Shown here: piece after piece, positions 1-11,741 of the stretch
Position numbering within the stretch: the stretch's first letter is position 1
Layout: every line of letters starts with the position of its first letter
Origin: Echinometra lucunter
Lineage: Eukaryota > Echinodermata > Echinoidea > Camarodonta > Echinometridae
Direction: 5' to 3'
Assembly: GCA_029962745.1 (NCBI GenBank)
Contig: CM057153.1
Location: forward strand, 36,685,662-36,749,661
DNA: 64,000 nucleotides
Program-made: the position numbers and the translations under genes
The notes under the pieces: generated by a model
The model's input: only the letters and a program-made list of their open reading frames with translations
What the model was told of the DNA's origin: nothing
Database searches by the model: none

Positions 1-2766
1 TAATCGACGATATTTGAATTTTCTTAATGAAACACACTAATATATCAGTATTGGCCACATTGGCTGTGAAAATGTTTGCTTTTATCGTTGTAAAAAAAAA
101 GAAATAATTTGACATATCGATAGGCTAATGAGGATTCTTAATAGAGGTATTGACAATAATGCCGTATCAGCAGGTAGGCAGATAGTGATGTGATAAAAAT
201 ACATGCAAATATTTTTGAAGATAGCATTTATTCACTTCCCTTTATTTTCACCACCGCTCCCCCCCCCCCCCTCCTGCACATTCATTCGTAGGGCACGTCC
301 ACCAATATTAAGGCATGACATTTCATCACCTTTCTAGCCGCAAAATTTTACTCGAGGCTACAGCAGTGATAAAATCTTCATGCCTTTATCAAATTTCAGT
401 TTTCAAAAGAAAAAAAAAATCCAAAAGAAAAGGCCATGGCAATTGAATGGTGATGAAATACAAATATTCACACAGAGCATGCAGAGTGAATACACTTACC
501 AATGACATAGTTTTTTTTTTCTTAGTGCGAAGTATGAATAATTTATATCTTCCCAGACAGATCTTCCCAGGCAGATCTACACTTTCTGTAAATTGTAATG
601 TTCAAATCAAATGGAATACGGTGATAATCATTTCTAATACATAATAAAATTCATTTTAGGACTAGGCTGAAGTGGATTTAAGCTCGCATTCACATATCGC
701 TTTGTTGAACAATAAATGGATGCATATTTGTTTATAGTTGAGAGTGTATGAAGCCACACAATTTGCGTTATAACTGTGAAAGTACACCTCATCAGTTCCC
801 ACACAACTCCTAGATTCTAAGAGGTTTACATGTACTTGTACATGTACAGTACTTGATATCATTTACAAATACATCGTACATATTTAGTAAACAAGAAAAT
901 ATATGTGACCATGCAATTCTTAAGACATTATCTATAAACGATTGCTTTAATATAGGAAAGATGATGAAAATGTCGAGAAAATAGAACGAAAGATAGTGTT
1001 CACATGCCCCTATACACTCCCTGAGTGTGTCACGAGGAATGACAAGGCAGGTATTAAGTGTTCTACCGCTCTCCAATACTAACACCTTACCCGTCAAGGG
1101 AGAAGACATTTTGACATGTCATCCAGGGATTTCTGTCAGTAAGAAGGCATTATTTTTTCCAAAGGGAGACAGTTTTTTTCCGTGTGTAATTCGGCAGCAA
1201 ATAGAGAGGTGTGCAGAACGCTTAGTGACATCTTATTTGCTTTCAATAGGATTTATCCATTCAAACTTTTAAATGGATTATTCAGAAATATTCAAGGGGA
1301 GAGAAAATGCCTAAATCAAGGTGCCAATATGCTTAAGAACAGTATTACAATTAACATATTTAGGAACGTTTTAATCATAGTGACTCCTTAATCTCCTAAT
1401 TCAGAATTCCTAACACCATCTAAGGTTTCATAAAGAAAATTAAGTTTTCTTTATTCATTACATAGATTCTGTGTAGATATGTGATGCCATTCTGTAAGAG
1501 GTTTCTATAAAACGGAGATGAAACGTAATGCTCTCCAATGTCCATACTGAGTTTTTGTATTTTAGGTTCTCAGATCAGGTTAAGTTTTGCATTTCGACAA
1601 GTAACATGGATGTCAAGTAGATAAAATAGCCAATGGGAATGCGTCTCGTCAAAAGTTGTTATACAGCCATGACAACGTTTCATTGCACACCTTCATTCAC
1701 GATCGAGTTAAGAGATGAGGTTTTTATGTTTTATGGTTTTTGTACTTGTAGCAAGATACAAAGTCTGCTTTTTGAAAACATGGAAATGTACTTTTATCAC
1801 AACCTGGAATCATGACAACCAAACGAGGAAGAACACGTTTTACGGCTGTGTTAAGTTCCTATCAATGTTTTAATAAGTCAAGCAGTCATAAAAACATCTT
1901 GAACATGTCGTAGCACAAATTATGTGAAGCTTGGTTACGGAATGAATAGCGCCATCGCCATGTAAATTTCAATTCTATATAATATAATACATGTCATGTT
2001 AGATATGCTGCTTCTATTCGGTATATCGTTAAAGAACGATTGGCACCTGTATATGTCACACATTATAACGCATTATTTCTAAAATGGACATAATAAAAGA
2101 AAATGACTATGTTTATTGTACTCTGACGAGCATTGATTCTTGTGCTAGTAATGGAGGAGTTGTAATTATACATGTAAGTAACATGTATAACTCTGTTTGG
2201 TAAATTACATTTTGTAATGAAACCCAATGAACAGAAACTTCAAAATCAAGAAACCTTTCAAAAATACATAAACACTGAAAATGGAGATCGAGTCCTGTTC
2301 TTGGTTACTGTAGTTTGATGAAGGCTGTATCCGTACAACGATTTTCTTTCAAATACAAGGCACATTTTTCCAAGCAGATATTCCTTTATTTTTTTTCCTA
2401 TAACGAAAAAAAAGTCTGGGCAAGAGAATGTGGCACTTTTTCAAACGAAATAATGCTCTTCTGGTCTTACTGCAGCATCACCAATGTGCTGCATTTGCAG
2501 CAGCAACGTATGGGTTGTATTCTTAGATGCAGGTATGGATGCAAACTAAAGTGGACCCTCGTCATAGAAATCTGATGGTCCATTATAAAAGAGGGGGCAT
2601 GCTACGGTTCTGTTTGCGCATATTGACATTTGAGAAAAAATAATATTTGAAGATCCTCGCCTCCAATCTACTTAAAAGCAGGGACCATTCGGGTCTTGGC
2701 ATTTCATTGGAGGAAAAACACACATACTGTCGCATTCACTGTCAAGTGAAAAAAGACGAAAAAATA
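1..2766. other. AT-rich intergenic DNA, no supported gene
   Basis: Only short open frames of 60-120 codons occur, on both strands and overlapping one another. None has a recognisable domain or a convincing pair of splice sites. A poly-C run lies near 259-270. The stretch is best read as intergenic or intronic DNA. Confidence 0.55.
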
Positions 2767-2985
2767 ATGATGATGATGATGATGATGATGATGATTGTGA
2801 TGGAGGTGATAATGATGATGATGTTGATAGTCATGATGATGGTGACTATGATGATGATGGTGATGATGGTGATGGTGATGATGATGATGATGATGATGAT
2901 GGTGATGGAGGTGATGATGATAATGACGATGACGAAGGTGATGATGGTGATGGAGGTGATGATGATGGTGATGATGACGATGACG
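2767..2985. repeat. ATG/ATGGTG-type trinucleotide microsatellite
   Basis: About 220 bp of nearly pure trinucleotide repeat (ATG units with interspersed GTG, GAG and GAC variants). It produces poly-Met, poly-His and poly-Ile open frames that are artefacts of the repeat. Confidence 0.95.
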
Positions 2986-3119
2986 GGTCGATTTTGTAAG
3001 CAAGGTAAGTAAAGGTAGGGCACTAAGAGAAGAGAAAATCGATGGAGAGAAACAAATAGACAAAAAGAAAGTGTGCATATGTGTGTGAGTGAGTGAGAGA
3101 GAGGGGAAAGAGCGGGAAA

Positions 3120-3123
<4 letters not shown>

Positions 3124-3174
<51 letters not shown>
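3124..3174. repeat. (GA)n microsatellite
   Basis: About 25 uninterrupted GA units, preceded by GA-rich sequence from about 3095. It lies about 140 bp downstream of the ATG repeat. Confidence 0.95.
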
Positions 3175-3176
<2 letters not shown>

Positions 3177-4012
3177 GGAGAAATGGCAAACGTTTTGGAA
3201 TGTTATAGGTTCGGGGCAGAGATGATCTCTCAAAGAGAATTATGGACAACAATAATGCCAAAATCTCAGAACTTTCATTGACTCAAAGATAATTTCCTGT
3301 TTTGTTGTTATTATTGCAAATGAAATTTGAACGTCTTTATAATCCATTAAAAAATGTAAGCATTCACTCCTCTTCTTTAAACCTACTTATTTTCTGAAAT
3401 TCTTTAAAATCATACAAACCAAACTTTTCTCTTTAATGTGGATGTTGAGCTATATTACACTTAATTCATTGAAAGGCAGATGCAAGGGATAGTAGCAGAA
3501 ATGGTTGGAGTCGCCACTGTGGCAAAGCTGAAGCATGTTGTAAATCAGACGCTACACAAATAACAGCCGAGAGTTTGCTGTACGCCTCGGCCCGAAATGA
3601 TGTTTAAATGGCGACGAGAAAATAATAATAGCATGGATAGGCAAAGAATGAGGATATAAAAGCCACTCAAGGGAGTAAGCTATGAATAGGGATGCACGAG
3701 AGAGATACAGAGGTACAGAAGGGGTGGGGCACATATTCAATGAATTATGAGAAAGCAAATTGAGAAATCAATTATCCATTGCTCATATCAAAGCTCACTA
3801 GCATGACCATCATCGGCATAACTTTTCTTCGTAGTACTTTCGTAACTTTCAGCGAATCATGTATGTCACATTTTAAAAGAACGCTGATGGTGATGGACAT
3901 CGCAGGTCCCCCTTTGTTTAAATGCTGCATACATTATGTGGCATTTTATGATTCAAGCCTCTGGGGTAGGTTTGCATTAAGTATCATTTTCCGTCATAGA
4001 TATGTCGTCCAA
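3175..4012. other. Intergenic DNA, nothing recognised
   Basis: AT-rich sequence with only short open frames and no repeat or motif that I can support. Confidence 0.5.
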
Positions 4013-4148
4013 GGGAGCGTTTCATGAAGCGTCTTGTCAGTGATTTTTTCTGACAACTGTTATAAGCTACTGAAATCCTTGCATCTCATTGGCTGAGAGC
4101 AAATTTGTCAGTAGAAATCACTGACAAGACACTTCATGAAACGCTCCC
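4013..4148. mobile_element. Small palindromic MITE
   Basis: The left end begins GGGAGCGTTTCATGAAGCG and the right end is its near-perfect reverse complement, ending at GCTCCC. The arms, of about 35 bp, continue into TCTTGTCAGTGATTT and its complement. With a length of about 136 bp and no coding capacity, it looks like a miniature inverted-repeat transposable element. No clear target-site duplication was seen, so the superfamily is unassigned. Confidence 0.75.
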
Positions 4149-4459
4149 CAGGAGACATACAATCATAATAACAATTGACAATTTTAGCCGCGACAAGAAA
4201 TCAGCCGCTGCCACGATCTAAACGAGACAGCTTTGCGATGAAACTTTGCGAGTAAGATGATGTAGTGTGTGAAGGTTCTGGTTTTACTGAAATTTGTAGA
4301 TTATTTCATTACTATTTTTTAAGAGATGGTATTGATGGAATCGAATTCAGTGCGGTAATTTTTTCCACCCATAAATTGGCAGGATTACTTGCAACTTTAT
4401 TTTCAAAACTTCGATGTATGTTACAGCTTTATGTTATTACGAGAGGGAGGTGCAAAATG

Positions 4460-4632
4460 GAAGAAAGAGAGAGATAGAAAGAAAAAGAAAGTGAGACAGC
4501 TAGGGGAGGAGAGGTGACAGAAAGAGAGAGAGAAGGGATGGGAGAGAGAGAAAGAGTCAGAGAGAGAGAGTCAGAGAGAGAGGGAGAGGGGGGGGGGAGA
4601 GAGAGAGGGAGGGAGAGAGAGAGAGTGCGGTA
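4460..4632. repeat. GA-rich microsatellite with poly-G interruption
   Basis: Degenerate (GA)n sequence with TCAGAGAG variants and a run of nine G near 4590. The open frame across it (Arg/Glu repeats) is an artefact. Confidence 0.9.
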
Positions 4633-6153
4633 TGGTTCGCATGTGTGTTTTAAGATGAAATATGGACTGACAATTGATGAATATTATATATCACTTAATT
4701 TCATATGCAAATGCTTTCATTCTTTTGATATGTTTTCAGTACCGCGCAAATAACTGAATAATGGTCGTTTCACTACAAGCGCATCAAGACCTTTTCCAAG
4801 GGTCTGATGTGTTGTACAAGAACTGCTGTATATTTATCTTTCTGTCTAAAACATTCATATAATTACCAATTTCTTTCGAAATAGGTGTAGCAGGTTGACA
4901 GTAAACAGGTGTGTGCGGGTATAAAAGAAATATTTGGCTTCCATTCTAAAAAAAAAAAAAAAAATCCATAGTTGATACACACTCCTGCGCACGTTCTATG
5001 TGAGAAGGAAAATAATGGAGGTCATTATGGCAAAGCAATTGATTGTACCTTTATAAATATTCATGATGTGAAAACCTCATTCCTATGCCCTCCAGAGAAG
5101 CAGTTGGTTAGTCACGCTTGCCATTCGATGTCGACTTCCAATGATGAAAACAATTTCAAAGATTCCCTGAACTCCGCCACTCCATTTTCGCTCCTTTCGT
5201 TTATGTGGACAGGACTGCATTTAGCTTGTCTTTAAAAAAATGTTTTCAAAATGAAATATTTTAGTGAGCTTATAAAACAAAAGTAGGAAAGTACAACATT
5301 TTTCAAAATTAAAAGATTGTATAGTTAATTATTCATTAATTAACGAAACAACTGAATAGAAGATAAGTAGAAACGGGTCTACACAGACACCTGAGTGCAT
5401 TCAATTCAGTCATGAAAGGGTATGTAACGCAGTACGGAGCAATTAAAGTTCCTTACCAGCCCGGCAGGTAATTTATCCCGTCATTGATGGAGCTTTTCAT
5501 ATGAAGATGGTGACCTTGAACCGGCTTCTATGTCCGACCACGGTGCCGTGATCGATCTATGACAAAACTAATAGAAGGGCTTTGGGAGAAACATTGGTTA
5601 TCAGGGGAGGATCTAGAATTAGGTTCAAAGGTTCAAAAAAAAAAAAGAATGAAATAGCAACAACAAAAAAAGCCGTGTTATGACGTAAAATGAAATCAAT
5701 TCTAATCATTTTTTGGGTAATTATCTCAAAACAAACAAAAAAAATTAGCATCATAGAGAAAGGCATGAGGACCCCCGTCCCTGACCCCCCCCCCCCCCCC
5801 CCTTCAGATCATCTCTTGGATCCGCGCCCCTGGATGTAGTGGAAAACAAAATGAGAGGCGGGAAATGTACTTCACTCTTTGGACTCGAGAGAGATAATTG
5901 ACGTCAATGGAAGGAGATGTCCAAGAGAAGTGTCAGAAAAAAAAAAAGTGACACAGGGACGAGTTATTGTTCATATCCTCCGGCAGACCGTTTAATTGAA
6001 TAACAGATCAAACAATTAAATCAACTCCACATTGCTATTTTACGTTAAACCTGACGGCATGGACAAGGCACGTATAACTTTCAATGTAGAGTGTACATCT
6101 ATAAATCTTTTAGAAAATGAAATGGAATATTTGTTTCAAAGCATAGGTTTGGT
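4633..6153. other. Intergenic DNA with homopolymer tracts
   Basis: Contains a poly-A run near 4950-4965, a poly-C run of about 18 near 5785-5802, and short poly-A tracts. No coding region is supported. Confidence 0.5.
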
Positions 6154-6200
6154 TAGATTTGATTTGATGTGATTTGATTTGATGTTTATTGATATCAGAA
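6154..6200 (-). mobile_element. Probable LINE/SINE 3' tail (minus strand)
   Basis: Read on the minus strand, the segment gives an AATAAA-containing end followed by repeated CAAAT-type units. This is the kind of short tandem tail that ends CR1/L2-group retroelements. The body is not identifiable, so this is a weak call. Confidence 0.35.
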
Positions 6201-6250
6201 GGAGAGAGAGAGAGAGCGAGAAAGAGATGGAGAGGAAGAGAGGGAGAGAC
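6201..6250. repeat. GA-rich microsatellite
   Basis: Short degenerate (GA)n block directly next to the presumed retroelement tail. Confidence 0.8.
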
Positions 6251-6450
6251 GGTAGAGGGAAGTGTTCAATTTTATCATTATTTTCTTTAAAGTGTTACAC
6301 AATGGTAAAATTTTTTTTGATGTATGATCGAGAATAGAATTCTATGAAGAATAACATTAAAAATTTGATGATTTTCAATCGAAATCAATGCATTTTGGCT
6401 AATTTTCTCATAAAAAAGTCAAAAGTTGACCAAAAAATTTGAGTATGAGG

Positions 6451-6590
6451 TATGACGTAAAAGTGGTTACCCAGCTTCACGCATTGCAGTTGTGCTGCGC
6501 GCTAGCCTGTACAATATGTATTATACCTTGCGCGCATTTTGCTAGAATTTCGCGTCAAGATAACCACTTTGACGTCATTTTGACGTCATT
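6451..6590. repeat. Imperfect inverted repeat with two CRE octamers
   Basis: TATGACGTAAAAGTGGTTAC at 6451-6470 is nearly complementary to the right arm ATAACCACTTTGACGTCA at 6560-6577. The loop, of about 90 bp, is CpG-rich (GCGCGC). The right arm carries two perfect TGACGTCA octamers at 6570-6577 and 6581-6588, spaced 11 bp start to start. It could be a decayed MITE or a regulatory element; the sequence does not decide between them. Confidence 0.55.
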
Positions 6591-7129
6591 GTGGGTACCC
6601 ATTTGAAACTGAGACACAGCTGAGGGGTCAAAATATCCTGAAATCTTACCACATTTGAGGGTTTCCTTGGCAACACGACTTTTAAAAAAAATTTCGGCAG
6701 ATGATTTTTCTGCTGATGAAATCATACTCTTTTAAATGAACTAACATTGTATCAGCATTGGGTACCCCCTTTAAACGATATATTTGAACACTTGCCAGGC
6801 ACCATGCCATGAACTATAAAAAATTAAAAGATTTCTCACTTGATTTCGTCACTTTGACTACAGTGTAACTAATTATTAGTTGAAAGTTCCCAAACAATCT
6901 TTGCAAAAGTTTTGTCTTTTACGCTATGAATTTCAAAATGACATCGACACTATTCTTGCCAGCACGACTGCTACCTTAAATTCTGTCTCTGGAAACGTTA
7001 CAGTCTTCAGATTAGACTTCTGAAAAGGAAGGGGTTACCACTATATCTGTCGTTTTGCCCCTAAAGGAATCCATGGACAGAAAGCAAATGCGACCCAGTA
7101 GTAAGATGGACCAACGACACATGTTAAAC

Positions 7130-7240
7130 TTTTCAATTCAATTCATTTCAATAATGGTTTTTATTTCCAAAATGCATATATAGCGACCAGTGGCTGAAAT
7201 TCCGCATGCTTACATACATTTCTCAATTATGTTACGTTAC
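7130..7240 (-). mobile_element. CR1/L2-group LINE or SINE 3' end fragment (minus strand)
   Basis: On the minus strand the segment ends with GGAAATAAAAACCATTATTG followed by a GAATTGAATTG-type tail. That tail matches the 3' tail of the CR1-like element that ends at 23151 on the plus strand. It is probably a severely 5'-truncated copy. Its upstream limit is uncertain. Confidence 0.5.
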
Positions 7241-8298
7241 ATCATAGTATCAAAAATCAAGATAGACAAGAATGTCAGTAAATGTATTGCATAATGCATA
7301 TCACATTTGACAGCTAAATTAGATAAAAATCTGGAGAAACAACGGGGCCTGTATAAATGGCATTAATGAGCAACCAAGTACGCCACCTGTACCCCATCTT
7401 TGCACTTACTAGCTTTAATATAAGTACGACGGTGCCGTGGACATGCATGTATTGTGTTTTGTGTTTAAAAAATCGCAACCGAATGGATTGACTGCTACCT
7501 ACATGAAAAATCGGGCTTTTAGAATCATACACGTTTTAGAACAACAAGACTGCTATGCACTTTCATAAATCTTTTATTCAGAGTTATTTCCCTCGAGATA
7601 ATGATTGCCCACTTGTTCAAAATGTAGCGTATTTTGTTGAATATTGCACCATACGTCTGAGCAGAATTTGAAAAAAGAGTAACATTTTAATGCATGCTTA
7701 TGTCCCAGATTATGACAAAAATACATTATCCTTAATCATGGTTATGCAGTTTTAGTATATTTGAAAGCAAACAAGCCTCAACCTCATGAGGCCATTTCTC
7801 CATCAGTTCAACATCGCAGATGATCAAATAGAATCATAATGTATCATCCCCACTTGTTTTCTGCTCTGGGTCTGTTTATGGCTAACCCCATTTTGTTTTC
7901 ACAGCCATTAACTTTCCATGATTATGCCAGAGAGCAGCCCATCAAGTGCAATGATTGGATTACGGTTATTGTATTTTCTCGCGTTAACGTATTTATGTAG
8001 TCCCACTGATGCGTACATCAAGCCTTAAATTGACAAATGCGAGCAAAGCAAATCAGTGTGGGACTAAGAGAGAGGGAGAGAAAGAGATAGAGGATACAAA
8101 AGATCGATGATGCGGTGATAGGATTAGGTGAGTAGGATGGAGGTGCCTGGGATGGGGAGCAGGGGCGTATCCAGTCATGTGTGAAGCGAGGCATCATTTG
8201 CCCTCTGGACCAGATGCGTTAATATTTGCTTGACGTAAGAGTGAGTCAGCAACTGCATGGCTAGTCCTTTAACGCACCATGTGAAAAGGCTATCGTGC
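7241..8298. other. Intergenic DNA, nothing recognised
   Basis: AT-rich sequence with a short GA-rich patch near 8066-8092. No coding region is supported. Confidence 0.5.
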
Positions 8299-8363
8299 AA
8301 AAAAAACAACAACAAACAAACAGACAAACAAACAAACAAACAAACAAACAAACAAAACAAAAA
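8299..8363. repeat. (CAAA)n microsatellite
   Basis: About 12 CAAA units with CAGA and CAA variants, preceded by a short A run. Confidence 0.9.
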
Positions 8364-10687
8364 CGAATGTGAAATGGTCATTGCTATTAAAAATGTTAGT
8401 ATACATAACGTGCATGTAATTCTCCTACATATTTGATTGGCGCAGTTACTGACGCAAGCGATATGGCGCCTCGGGTTCAACAGCCATAATTATATACTCG
8501 TTCAATTCACTTGGTGGATGTAGTATCGTTACCACACAACCCCCTTTGCATATTGGCGACATGAAACCCTTGTCATTAGAAAAAAATCTATATCCTAGAC
8601 TCGTCGACCACCTTTGATATTCTCTTGTCATTTGAATATTCTACTTGAGACTTTTATGTCTATTCCTTTGCAAGCAATTGAATACTACACTGTTATTGTT
8701 TTACCGGTAATAGTTGATAGACAATTTGTCAAAATAATCAATTTTAATGACCAAAACGAAATTCCCTCAGCGCATCGGTGTTTTTAATCAAGGTGATAAG
8801 AAATGACCATCAACGAATCCGTGTGTTGATTCTGGAAATAGAACCAAATCCGTCATGGACCATATAATCTGCCATTACGGCAAAGAACAAATGCAAATGC
8901 ATTTATCAGTGTATTGCCCCAAAATACCTCAGATAATTTAGTGTCAAAATGACATAAAAAGATTACACCCACCAGAAGAACGTGAATTACTTACTAAATG
9001 TAGAGTATTTTTGCTTCTCACCCTTCGCTAAAAACCCCCGCTTTTCATTTTCCTGTGAACTTTTTGTTGATAATTAATCTATTTCCATTACCAAGCGGTT
9101 CATGAAGTTAAGCTCCCCTATATTTCCGATAATTCCAATGGTGCCACTTGATGATTAGAAGGTTCAATCAAACGATCGCGAAGTGCTTCATTAAACAGGG
9201 CGTCCGTTTTGGCGCGTTTTATTTAATTTCGCGGGAATTAGCAGATAACCTTCGATCGATAGTCATCCACGTGATCTGGATTTTTAAAAGCCTCAAAGCA
9301 TTTATTTGTTAGAAGAGAGGCATTATGGCAACAATCCACACACACAAAAAAAAAAATAGATATGCAACACATCATACAACGCTGTCCAAACAGAAGGAAA
9401 TCGCATAATAATGTGCTAACATATAAATCACATTTTGATGTATTTTAATAACTGTGTTATGTATTATTTTTTGATGATCAGGAAATGTGCTTTTTGTCCT
9501 TGTGATTTACTTTATGTAACTCCTTTCCGGTCTAATCAAACAGTTTTGGGAATAAAAATGGTAAAAACAATAAGAGCGGATGTCAATGAATGCCAACTTG
9601 TTTTCCATTTAAGCGGAATATAATGAGATCCACGGTCTAATCATAGAGAAAAGTAGCACAGAATAACACAAATGAGTAAGAAATGACATCACAGGAGACT
9701 CGTTATCAAGACTGCAGGATATATCCATTTGCTCTGTACCTAAAATAATTTTGCCTGTGTGGAAGTTGTTACAGTTAAAAGAAGAACTTCAGTGTGGCAT
9801 CTTTATGACTTTTTTTTTTTTTTCCGGAGAGAAAATGACCTTTTTCCCCACATTTCTCTGCACAGAATAATCTAAGCGATCTTGATGTATTGACAAGTAT
9901 TTTCTTACTGAAAACAGGATTATAATTATCTTTTTATTTTGCTCTACTACTTCGTAAGATTAGAGTAAAATAAATTCGCCTATAGGTTTTACAATATTTT
10001 TTAAACATCACTTTTTCAATTATATAATATCATATGAATGCGATAGAGATAGCATGGTATTAATAATTCATGTAATAACTACAACCAAATTGGTAAAGGT
10101 GCATACATTTAACTATGTAAATAAATGAAATAAACATTTCACTTAATAGATATTTAACAAGGTAATGAGTATTGTTTGCGCTCTCTAATTTTTGTCAGTG
10201 TCAGGCAATAAAATGGGTCCAGCAGTAAAAAAAAATATATATATTTGACTAGTTACAGAGCTGGTTTAGCATGTTTAGGAAACCCTTACGTGCTGGAGAC
10301 AGGGGGGGGGGGTCGTTTCCCATTTAATAGCATTCTTTGAATAGAAAACAACGAACCATGATACAACAGAGAGTTTAGAAAGATTTTGTCTTAGTTGTTT
10401 TAGATTGATATGTTTTCCAATTTCATTCAGCAGCTTTTTAGCCTGCTTACATTGTTGGGCGAAATATGACCCCTAGAGCCGATTTCCAAAGGAAGAAAAA
10501 CCACCAAGTATCAACATATTAATTCATATATACATTATATGAATTTCGATGTTTTCCCTTTTGAAACCGACGCGCCATACGGATACAGATCTTTTCCAGG
10601 GCAGTGAAAAAGAAAGCATGTCTGGAAGGAAAAGTGAATAATCGGTGACGAGTTGTTTACCCATTGTTTGCCTAGTAGCATCCACCG
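8364..10687. other. Intergenic DNA, nothing recognised
   Basis: Open frames are all under 70 codons. It holds poly-A and poly-T runs (near 9340 and 9810) and a poly-G run near 10300. I see no gene, RNA or transposon here. Confidence 0.5.
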
Positions 10688-10714
10688 AAGATGGCGCACA
10701 TCATGGTGACGTCA
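10688..10714. promoter_or_regulatory. YY1-like motif plus CRE octamer
   Basis: AAGATGGCG at 10688-10696 matches the core of the metazoan YY1 site. A perfect palindromic TGACGTCA at 10707-10714 matches the CREB/ATF consensus. Both can occur at promoters or enhancers. No transcript or first exon is evident beside them, so function is inferred from motif content only. Confidence 0.3.
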
Positions 10715-11035
10715 TTTGCTCGATTGAGTCAACCCCAACACAGAAGAGAAAATGTGACAAAATAACCTAACACATCACAGTCCTTAGTTTCAAATAATAA
10801 TCTTTTTTTTTTTTCAAAATGATATCGAAGAAGGTGTCTGGAATGCATTTATGATGATACATACACACTATTCAATAATTAATTCATCTCAAGACAATTT
10901 TTTTCGAGCAAAACAATTTGTTTTGAGGACCCATCTGTTAACAAGATGTTCTCTGAGTTAATAGAGTGCTTATCACTAGCTACCCATTCTCCATGACAGC
11001 AAGATGCTAAATGCATTGATACCATGGCGTATCTA

Positions 11036-11200
11036 CACACTAAGAAATTAGGGTGCAATTCTGCACCCTTACCGCTGGTACAATAGCAGCACCCTATAGG
11101 GTGCAGATCTGCACTCTGAACTTGATCCTGCACCCTATCATATAGGGTGCTGCTATCGTACCAGCGGGGGTGCAGAATTCCACCCTAATTTCTTAGTGTG
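11036..11200. mobile_element. TA-flanked palindromic MITE
   Basis: The left end CACACTAAGAAATTAGGGTG and the right end CACCCTAATTTCTTAGTGTG are reverse complements. The complementarity continues inward through GCTGGTAC..AGCAGCACCCTATA. A TA dinucleotide flanks each side, as expected for Tc1/mariner-type insertion. The 165-bp element has no coding capacity. Confidence 0.8.
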
Positions 11201-11325
11201 TATAGTGCCTACATCACTGCGAATTAAAAACTCATCGATTATGTTATTTTCAATAACTCAAACATGTCTCAGATATTATCAGTTTTAACGATTAATCATT
11301 CCAGCTGTTTCATGCCGTAAACTGG

Positions 11326-11741
11326 TTAACCCATTCGTGACAGAGGTCCACATTTTGTGGTTTGGCCTAATATCTTTTGATGCAAAGCCCTAAAAATCAT
11401 ACCAAATACATGAGCAGAAGAGCAAAAAATTCTACACAAACTGTGCCCATTTTGGTTGCGTCAATATTCGTTGTTTGATGCTGAAATTTTTTAAAAGGAA
11501 AATAAGCATTAAAATCCTTAAATTAGCAATGTGATAGAAAGTTTAAAATCACCATTTTCCCCTGCAAATTGGCAACTTTTTTACTTTTCATCATAATTTC
11601 TGTCATTTTATATTCATTTCAGATACATGACGTTTTATAAGAAAAATGTAGCAATAAAATAAAAATGTTGGTGTTGCCAATTTGAAGAATAAAAGCTGAT
11701 CAAATTAGGTTTTAAATAATGTCCTGTCACGAATGGGTTAA
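11326..11741. mobile_element. TTAA-flanked piggyBac-type MITE
   Basis: TTAA at 11326-11329 and 11738-11741 flanks a 408-bp segment. It opens with CCCATTCGTGACAG and closes with the exact reverse complement CTGTCACGAATGGG (14-bp perfect terminal inverted repeats). A TTAA target duplication with CCC-beginning termini is typical of piggyBac. The interior is AT-rich and non-coding, so this is a non-autonomous copy. Confidence 0.85.

Noticed and set aside
2647..3261. Open frames with poly-Met, poly-His or Ser/Leu repeats on both strands
   Set aside because: They are direct translations of the ATG-type and GA microsatellites.
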